Shown here piece after piece: positions 56,898-64,000 of a DNA stretch of 64,000 bases; position 1 is the first letter of the stretch, and the number at the start of each line of letters is the position of its first letter. The position numbers and the translations under genes were made by a program. The stretch is from assembly GCF_000372725.1 (NCBI RefSeq), contig NW_005200960.1, forward strand, positions 85,449 to 149,448, read 5' to 3'. This DNA is from Emiliania huxleyi CCMP1516. Its lineage: Eukaryota; Haptophyta; Isochrysidales; Noelaerhabdaceae. The notes beneath the pieces were generated by a model. That model saw nothing but the letters and a program-made list of their open reading frames with translations. It had not been told where the DNA came from and did no database searches.

Positions 56898-57545
56898 GCA
56901 GTTGAACTTTCTAGATGCTCAACAGCGCGTTGGGGCACCAGGCACCCGCGGCAAAACCTTGGCGGAGGCGTGCTGGCTGCCGTCCTCCGAACGGGCATTC
57001 TTCTTTTTTTTTACTTCACGGACTCAAAGGCACAGCAGACGACGGCCCCTTATGGGTGGGCCGTCGAAGAGGCCGACATACTCCTCCATAGCTGTACCCC
57101 TCCGGCCTCGCCCCCCCTTCCCAACCCTCCCCTGGCTCAGTCAGGCTCCATTATCAGCTGGTCGGCCGCCATGTGGGCCTCCGGGCCTGCTGCGGCGGCG
57201 CGGCCGGTCGAGGCCGGGCTCGGCTGCTCGTGCTGCTCGTCAAAATGGCGGCGGTGGCGATTGCGGCGACGGTCGTTCAGTCGTTCAGTCGTTCAGCGCT
57301 CAGGGCTGGGGGGTCGGTCGGTGACGGTGTGGGTGGGTTTCCTCGCCTCATCAGCCGGGCCGTGAGGTGGGTGGGGCTGTGGGGGTGGGTGGGTGGTTCC
57401 AAGCCTCAGCCGGGCCGTGAGGTGGGTGGGTGGGTGGGTGGCTCAAGAAGCTCGTGCACGTGAACGGAGGTCCAGAGGCAGGTGTGTGAGAAAAAACGCA
57501 ACGGCCGCGGGTGCCAAGCTGGCACTTGGCCGACCGCGTGGGGGC
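56898..57545. promoter_or_regulatory. Divergent region between GPC1-like and the multidomain effector gene
   Basis: About 650 bases with both promoters expected. It contains a CGTTCAGT triple repeat (57270-57298) and two GCCGTGAGGTGGGTGGG copies (57359 and 57414). No coding frame is supported. Confidence 0.45.
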
Positions 57546-58464
57546 ATGCCCGACGCCCACCCGGGCGGCGTGCTCCACCTCATCATCGGCCACGACGTCC
57601 GCGAGGAGCGGATGGGTCGGCGCTGGGTGGTCTACGTGCGCCAGTGCGCCGACGGCCAGGTGCGCAAGACGCTGATGAAGGACTCGCCGTTGGCGGCGGA
57701 GATCCGTGGCATCAGCTTCCGCATCGTCAGCGACGGCGGTCGTCTGAACGAACAGTTCGTGCAGTCGCCCGGTCCGTTCGAGTGGGGCAAGCTCGCCGGC
57801 GCCGTCGGCGCCGAGGCGTCCTGCATTACCATTGCGGTCACTTTTCACCTCATCGACATCTCGGCGCCGCCGCATGTGCACGTGCATGAGGTGCTGCTGC
57901 AGCCCACGCGGCCCGCCTCCGCCAGCGCGCGCCCGCCCCGAGCGCCACCGCCCGCCGATGAGATCGAGCTCGTCCTCCCGGAGCGGAGGCCGTTCCGGTG
58001 GGGCGCGCACGAGGCTGCGCCCGGGCGGTACCTGCATCAGCCCGCGCCGTCGGAGAGGGCGGCTGGGCCGCCGCTCGGCACGGCCTGGGCGGCGGGGGCG
58101 GCCGGCCGTGTCTCGGAGGGCGGCGGAGGTAAGCCTCCTCCGATGGCGGACGTGGACGCCTTCCCGCCGCTGCTCGCGGAGAGGGAGGGTGGTGGGTATG
58201 TGCCCGGCCGGTCCGCCTCCTTCTCTTCGGTGCTGCAGCAGCTGCCCTCGCCGTCGCCATCGCCGCGCAGAGCAAAGTCGACCGTCGGCGCCGCCGAGCC
58301 CGCCACCCACCAGAGGCAGGCGGGCCGCATCCCCGGCCGGCGGCGCAACAAGCCGCCCCACCGGCCTCACGGAAGCGGAAGCGGCTCTGTCGAGGCCGTC
58401 AGGAGGAGTGCCGCCGCCGCCGCCTCGCCCGCCTCATCCGTCTCCTCCTCCGCCGCCCCCTCGC

Positions 58465-58505
<41 letters not shown>

Positions 58506-61500
58506 TCCCCCGCCGCCAGCCTCGACCTGTCCGCCTCTGTCGCGTGCGGGTCCCCTCAAGGGGAAAGGTCCCCGCTCCCCTCGCGCCAGTCCGCCTCCCC
58601 CGACCCGGGTATACCCGGCGGCGGAGGGCACGCGAGCGGAGTCGACTACGCCGCTCTGTCGGTGGGAGGCGCCGAGGCGGTGGCGGCGTGGCTGGCCGCG
58701 CTGGGGATGGGCGAGTACTCTGACGCCTTTGCGCACGCCGCCGTGGACGGGAAGGCGCTCCCTCTCCGAGAGATAGCCGAGATCTAGCCGAGAGATAGCC
58801 GTGATGCAGTCGAGATGTAGCCGAGATGTAGCCGAGAGAGAGCTGTGGACGGCAAGGTGCTCTGCTCCCTCTCCGCGTCGGACCTCGACAAGGAGATCGG
58901 AGTCTCGAACCGGCTCCACCGCAAGCGGCTGCTGCTCGAGCTCCAAGCCGTGCGCGCCGCGGCGCCGCCCGCCGCCCCCGCGCCGCCGCGCCGCGAGCGA
59001 TCCGTGCCGGAGGAGACGTTCCGCCTGGACGAGGTGAGCGAATGCTCGAGCTGGCCACGTGCACGTCGCATCGGTGGCTGCCCATGTCCTGGACATGTCC
59101 CATAGGTGAGCGACCTGCTCGAGTTGCGGCACGTGCGGCTGCAGCTGCAGCGCTGCGGCGACTCCTGCGACGGCGAGGTGCCGCTCGAGCCGGTGCGTGT
59201 GCAGTCGGTCCACAACTCGCTCCTCTCCTACTACCTCGACCGCACTTCGCGCTGCCTCGCCTCGCCCGGCGCGGGCCGCTACCTGCCGCCGCAAGGCGGC
59301 TGCTTCTACGCGGCCGGCGAGGCGGAGGTTGCTTCCATCTGCCGCGAGGGCTTCGACCCCGCAGGATGGCAGCGAGGGACGTACGGCCAAGGGCAGCACT
59401 TGCCGCTCTCCGCCCCGAGGGGAGATCTACCCGAGATCTAGCCGAGGTGTACCCGAGAGATAGGCAGCACTTGTGGCTCTCCGCCTCGAGGGCCGCGGCG
59501 GCGGTGGCGGCGGAGGGGCACTCGTCGCTGCTGTGAACGGCGTCTCTTCACACCTGTGGCTGTGAACAGGTGGCGGCGGAGGGGCACTCGTCGCTGCTGC
59601 TCTGCGAGGCGGTGCTGGGATCGACCTGGCAGATCCGGCCGGGAGAGAGGCCGCCGGAGAGCTTGGGCGAGGGGTGGCCTTCCCTCGACCTCGCGCAGAT
59701 GCGCGAGCGAGGTCGCGATTCGCTCGTCGTGCCGGACGCCGACGTCCTCGTCCTATTCCGCCGCTACCAGGCGAGACGAGCCGAGACGAGCCGAGAGGTA
59801 CTCATTGACACTCATTGACACTCATTGACACTCATTGACACTCATTGACACTCATTGACACTCATTGACACTCATTGACACTCATTGACACTCATTGACA
59901 CTCATTGACACTCATTGACACTCATTGACACTCATTGACACTCATTGACACTCATTGACACTCATTGACACTCATTGACACTCATTGACACTCATTGACA
60001 CTCATTGACACTCATTGACACTCATTGACACTCATTGACACTCATTGACACTCATTGACACTCATTGACACTCATTGACACTCATTGACACTCATTGACA
60101 CTCATTGACAATCATTGACACTCATTGACACTCATTGACACTCATTGACACTCATTCTCATTGACACTCATTGACACTCATTGACACTCATTGACACTCA
60201 TTGACACTCATTGACACTCATTGACACTCATTGACACTCATTGACACTCATTGACACTCATTGACACGCCCGCTGGCACGCGCCCTCGACACCCGCCCGA
60301 CACCCACCCGGCACCCGCCCGGCACCGACACACCCGCCCGGCACCGCAGACACACCCACCCGGCACCGCAGACACACCCACCCGGCACCGGCACACCCAC
60401 CCGGCACCGCAGACACACCCACCCGGCACCGCAGGCGGTCCCGCGCTACCTCGTCTCCTTCCGCCGCTGCGAGCCGCCGCTGCCGATGCGGCCGCCGCAC
60501 TGCCTCACCCCGGACGGCGCCCCCTCGCCTCTCTCCTGCGGAGCCTCGCCCTCGCCCGACGGCGTCAGCGCCTCCCCCTCCGTCTCCGCAACCTCGTCCG
60601 TCGTCTCGCTCTCCGCCCTCTCGGCGCTGCACGGGTCGGTGCAAGGCTCCGCCTCGCTCGCCTCGTCGTACTCTGACCTGCGCGACCTGTCGCGCGACCC
60701 GTCGGGCGCTCTCCGCTTCTCCTCTTGCGTCGCCACACACGACGACGGGCGGTGCGAGCAGCTCCCTCCGCCCCGAGCAAAGACACGTCCACGACGCGTC
60801 CAAGGCACACATCCACGACACGCCCATGACATGCACATGCACATGCACATGCACATGCACATGCACATGTCCACGACACGCCCATGACATGCACATGCAC
60901 ACGCACATGTACATGTACATGTCCACGACACGTCCACGGCTCCAAGGTACGAGCAGCTCCTCCGCCCCGAGCGGCCGTGGGCCTTGGGAGACGAGCGGTG
61001 CACGCGCTGCCGCGCCTACGACCGGCGGCAGCGGCGCGACGTCTTCCTCAAGCTCGTGCCGGACGAGCGCAAGGCGGAGCGCGAGGCGGAGGCGCTGCGG
61101 CGGGTCGGCTCGGCCGCCGCGTGCGAGGTGTTCTAACCCTAACCCTAACCCTAACCCTAACCCTAACCCCAACCCTAACCCTAACCCTAACCCTAACCCT
61201 AACCCGCCGCGTGCGAGGTGTACGACTCCTTCCGGCTGGGCGGCGGCGGCAGCGGCGGGGGAGGCGTGGTGCTGGTGCTCGAGGCGGCGCAGCCCGGCTC
61301 GAACCAAGACATCGCCGCGATCTGCCGCCGCGCCATCAGCGGCAGCGGCGCAGTGGACGAGGAGGAGGAGGCGGCGAAGCTCTGTGTTGGCGGCGGCGGC
61401 GGCGATGGCGATAAGGGCCGCAACGACGAGATCATCATTCTCACTAGCGGCGGCGGAGGCGGAGGAGGAGGAGGAGGAGGTGGTGGCGGCGGCGGCGGCG

Positions 61501-63246
61501 GCGGCGAGTCCACTCTGATGCTCACCGCTCTCGCGCAGCGCGTGCTGCAGCTGCTGGCGCGCGTGCACGAGGTTGGCCTTGTGCACTGCGACATCAAGCC
61601 GCACCACTTCATGAGGTTCGGCGGCGCCGGTGGCTCGAGATCGTCCAGGGTGGAGGCGGCACGCGCATGTCCGTGACGCGTCCGCGACACGTCCCGCAGG
61701 CGAACTCAAGCTCGTCGACTTTGGAGGTGCCGTCAAGGACGGCTCGTCGCTCACCCCTTGCCACTCGCGCCGGTACGTGGCGCCCGAGCTCGCGGTGGCG
61801 CTCTCGATCTCGCTGCACGCGACGGCGCGCCTGCGCCCTTCGCTCAAGGTCTAATCCCCGGACTGGCTCCGTGCCCACAACACGTCCCGCGTGGTGGTGC
61901 AGGTCCGGCTTCGCCCCCCGCTCGACATCTGGTCGGCCGGCCTCGTCCTCTTCGAGCTCTTCGCTGGCCGGCCCTTCTTCGGAGAGGACGTCACGTACGC
62001 GCAGATCGCCGCCATGGCGGCCACGGGGGTCACCGCCGAGGCGGTGCACTCCCGCGTGCGCGAGTGGTCGCTCCGCGTGTCCGAGGCGCAGGGAGCACCC
62101 CGAGAGTCCCCGAGATGCCCCGAGTGGTCGCTCCGAAAGTGCCCCGAGGCGCTCCACCCGCCTCCCCCCCTCGAGGCTCGCGCCAGCACGTGACACGCCT
62201 TGTGGCCCGCAGGCGCACGTCCGACTGCTCATCTCGATGCTCGCCCCTGCCGACGCGAGGCCCTCTGCGGCGGAGCTGCTGCTCAAGAGCTGCTTCCGGC
62301 CGGCGGACGACACGGTCGAGCGGCGGCGGCTCGAGGTCCTCGCCGCCCCCGCGAGCCCGCTCACGCCCCTCCACCCCTCGCCTTGGACTTCGCCTCCCCC
62401 CCCCCACCCCACGAGGTTGCCGCCTTCTTTTCGAACCCGCCCAGCCGCTCGGCGGGCGACCTGCGGCTCATGCGCGAGATACAGGAGCTGACCGCGGCGC
62501 TGCCCAAGGGGAGGCGCGAGGTCTGCCCTGCAGCTCGCCTCTCGGACGTCGCCGAGCTGCTCGAGGGCGAGCTGATGCCGCGGCTCGTCTCCTTCTCCGG
62601 CCACGAGTTCAACGGGTCCTCCTGCGCTTCGAGGCCGAGAAACGGTCGTTAACCATTCCTCGTTCCTCATCCCTCATTGATGGATAGGCACCTTCTCTTC
62701 GAGCCCGAGCAGCCCGGCGCGCAGCCGCGCGTCCCGCACGCCGAGGAGCTCGTCCGTCTCCTCTCCCCGCAGCGCGCGCCCGAACTCACCGCCGTCTTCC
62801 TCAACGCGTGCAAGACGGAGAAGCTCGCGCACGCGCTGCGCCGCTCGCTGCCCCACCTCTCCGTCGTCTGCTGGCGCACGCTCGCGGCCGACCCCGCCGC
62901 CAAGGCTTTCTCGCGCGGCTTCTACCAGGCGCTCTCCACGCGCGACGGCGTCGCGATGGCGACTGCCTTCGACGCGGGCCGGGCAGCCTTCCTCCGGGAC
63001 GGATTCGTCGAGGGCGACCCCGACGACTACCTCCACCCGCGCAGCCACGAGCACTGCACCAAGGAGTGGCGGCTCGCCAACCGGGAGACGTGGAAGTCAT
63101 GCATCCACTGCAACCCGCCGGTGCACGGCATCCCGATCCTCGTCTCAGGGGGCACGCGCACCCCGCCGGCGGCGCGGAGAGGCGCTCCTCCCAGCACGGC
63201 TCCAGCAAGAGGCGCGAGCACTCGTGTAGCGGCGGGGGGTGTGTGA
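57546..63246 (+). CDS. Multidomain SAM / PARP-like / protein kinase / CHAT protease protein
   Basis: Thirteen exons: 57546-58754, 58857-59033, 59106-59392, 59464-59503, 59570-59770, 60435-60751, 60947-61127, 61218-61620, 61700-61848, 61903-62085, 62213-62335, 62416-62615, 62688-63246. They total 4,029 bases (1,342 residues) with every phase matching. Order: N-terminal beta-rich domain (~5-115, possibly YEATS-like: SPGPFEWGKL...ITIAVTFHLID); disordered Ser/Ala/Pro linker; SAM (~375-445); PARP-type ADP-ribosyltransferase fold (~475-655: REGFDP...GTYGQGQ...GRDSLVVPDADV...VPRYLVSF); protein kinase (~750-1090: FLK, AEREAEAL, HCDIKPHH, VDFGGA, YVAPEL, DIWSAGLVLFEL); CHAT caspase-like domain (~1095-1290: SFSGHEFNGHLLFE with His1153, FLNACKTE with Cys1198, AFSRGFYQAL). 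The CHAT tail has CIHCNPPVHGIP. It probably links sensing or ADP-ribose signalling to proteolysis; that role is inferred. Confidence 0.85.
58739..58875. repeat. Exon duplication bracketing CCGAGAT repeats (intron 1 of effector gene)
   Basis: Two related ~30-base copies of the AVDGK coding segment (GTGGACGG(G/C)AAGG(C/T)GCTC) flank AGCCGAGAT-type units. The donor AAG|GC lies in the first copy and the acceptor AAG|GT at the same point of the second. Confidence 0.85.
59504..59599. repeat. Perfect 30-bp direct repeat bracketing intron 4 of effector gene
   Basis: 59504-59533 and 59570-59599 are identical over 30 bases. The first copy starts the intron, the second starts exon 5 (VAAEGHSSLL). The 36 bases between include GCGTCTCTTCAC and GCTGTGAACAG. 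Confidence 0.97.
59803..60266. repeat. Intronic minisatellite, 10-base CTCATTGACA units
   Basis: About 46 near-perfect copies filling intron 5 of the effector gene, with one A-for-C change (about 60111) and one short deletion (about 60156). It is followed by CGGCACCG/ACACCCACC units (60290-60430). Confidence 0.98.
60820..60930. repeat. ACATGC and ACGTCC(ACGAC) repeats in intron 6
   Basis: ACATGC hexamers and CCACGACACGCCCATGAC units inside intron 6 of the effector gene. The outer ends of the intron are a ~26-base duplicated coding segment (60751-60777 and 60946-60971, YEQLLRPE). Confidence 0.9.
61116..61221. repeat. Telomere-like CCCTAA array between 16-bp direct repeats (intron 7)
   Basis: About 12 CCCTAA units (one CCCCAA variant) at 61133-61205. 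Flanks 61116-61131 and 61206-61221 are both GCCGCGTGCGAGGTGT. Splicing GAG|GTGTTC ... GAG|GTGTAC removes the array plus one copy and restores the reading frame exactly. Confidence 0.93.
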
Positions 63247-63355
63247 GGGGGGGGGGGGGAGCGAATAAAACATAGAGCCGTTTTCCGCGTATACTTCACA
63301 CGATGCACTATTAAAGTAACCGCATTAGAGTATCGGTTACCGGGTCTTATTACTG

Positions 63356-64000
63356 TGGCTAGTTCCATTTCACTCTGACACGCTAATCTTGAAAACGTCC
63401 AACGGAGCTCCGTGTTGCTCCCAGCGCCCTCCCCCGCGCTTCCTGCGGCCATGGCCGATGATACTAGTATGAGAGGTCATCTGGCTACCGCGAGCGCGAC
63501 TCAACTCGCCGACGTCGTCCGATGATTGTGCCTCAAAGTCAGCCTCCGGAGGCTATCGTGGGGTCGAGCCGGCAGTAGCCGTGACATGTGGTTCCACCAC
63601 CCCTCGTATGCTTTGCCTCTGACCGCCACCGTTCCCAGGCTGCCAAATGGGATGGAAAGGAAGGCTCGGCGAGCGTATAGAAGCGTGCTCGACCTCGTCG
63701 TGGCAACCTGTACGGCAGCGCTGGTAGGCGCGATGAGCGTCGTGCCACCTGACCCGAGACGGGTCGCAGGCGTCGTACCGAGCGCGTCGAGACCGTGTCC
63801 TGATGTGATCTGCACGGGTGAGTCACGTCGGCGTCAAAGGAGCGACGTGCGACCTGTCAGAGCTTGATCTCCGATCTCAGCGGCGTCGAGTCGTCTCCGG
63901 CGCGCGACAAAGGTACATCCCCAGGACGCGCAGAAGGCAGCTGCGATCGGCGCATAAGCTCTGACAGGTCGCACGTCGTTCCTTTGACGCCGACGTGACT
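63356..64000. mobile_element. Repeat element 2, copy B (inverted, runs off the window)
   Basis: CTAGTTCCATTTCACTCTGA at 63359 begins an inverted copy of 43596-44184, diverging only by scattered substitutions. A further GCTCTGACAGGTCGCACGTC segment repeats near the window end, so the element or a tandem partner continues beyond 64000. Confidence 0.7.

Noticed and set aside
59803..60266. Possible CRISPR-like array
   Set aside because: Units are 10 bases with no spacers, inside a phased intron of a eukaryotic gene.
61133..61205. Telomere repeat as a true chromosome end or assembly join
   Set aside because: Coding sequence continues in phase on both sides and the flanks are a direct repeat, so it is interstitial.

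Overview
This is eukaryotic nuclear DNA, most likely from a marine microalga and best matched by a haptophyte (Emiliania/Chrysochromulina-like). That placement is inferred from GC content, intron style and gene repertoire, not from a marker gene. Genes are on both strands, very GC-rich, and split by short introns. A large share of the introns I could phase begin with GC rather than GT, and many consist of 6-13 bp tandem repeats. There are two 100-N assembly gaps (3264-3363 and 49990-50089). I saw no rRNA, tRNA or CRISPR array.

Layout. 0.4-1.1 kb: transposon-like repeat. 1.5-5.3 kb (-): mitochondrial citrate synthase, one exon lost in the gap. 6.3-9.1 kb (+): proton-pumping pyrophosphatase. 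9.7-10.8 kb (-): RRS1 ribosome-biogenesis factor. 12.3-12.8 kb (-): VMA21. 15.4-17.1 kb (-): sulfotransferase. 17.6-18.2 kb (+): profilin. 18.76-19.14 kb: small hAT-like transposon. 19.4-23.0 kb (-): secreted proline-rich pentapeptide-repeat protein. 24.6-25.6 kb (-): RWD/zinc-finger protein. 25.9-27.2 kb (-): seven-repeat propeller-like protein, divergent from an STI1-domain protein (27.4-28.4 kb, +). 28.8-30.4 kb (-): UDP-glucose 4-epimerase, divergent from a DUF3883 (NO VEIN-like) protein (30.9-33.8 kb, +). 34.3-39.2 kb (-): bifunctional lysine-ketoglutarate reductase/saccharopine dehydrogenase. 40.4-43.2 kb (+): membrane metalloprotease. 43.4-44.2 and 47.4-48.2 kb: repeat elements. 45.3-46.3 kb (+): multi-pass THH1/TOM1-like protein. 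50.2-51.4 kb (-): proline-rich single-pass membrane protein. 53.8-54.6 kb (-): DUF1499 protein. 55.6-56.9 kb (-): glycerophosphocholine acyltransferase, divergent from a 13-exon gene (57.5-63.2 kb, +).

Two things stand out. First, the 57.5-63.2 kb gene reconstructs, with every exon phase agreeing, to one 1,342-residue protein with a SAM domain, a PARP-like ADP-ribosyltransferase fold, a protein kinase and a C-terminal CHAT (caspase-like) protease that keeps its His/Cys pair. This looks like an undescribed signalling or cell-death effector. Second, many introns are bounded by 16-32 bp direct repeats of the adjoining coding sequence, so the intron start copies the start of the next exon. The DNA between the copies belongs to a few short-repeat families: telomere-like CCCTAA, CCGAGAT, GACACGTCC and GACACTTCC. 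This is what recent intron gain by insertion or templated repair would leave.

Exon coordinates were worked out by hand from splice dinucleotides, reading phase and family conservation. Where phases summed exactly I say so. No transcript evidence was available.
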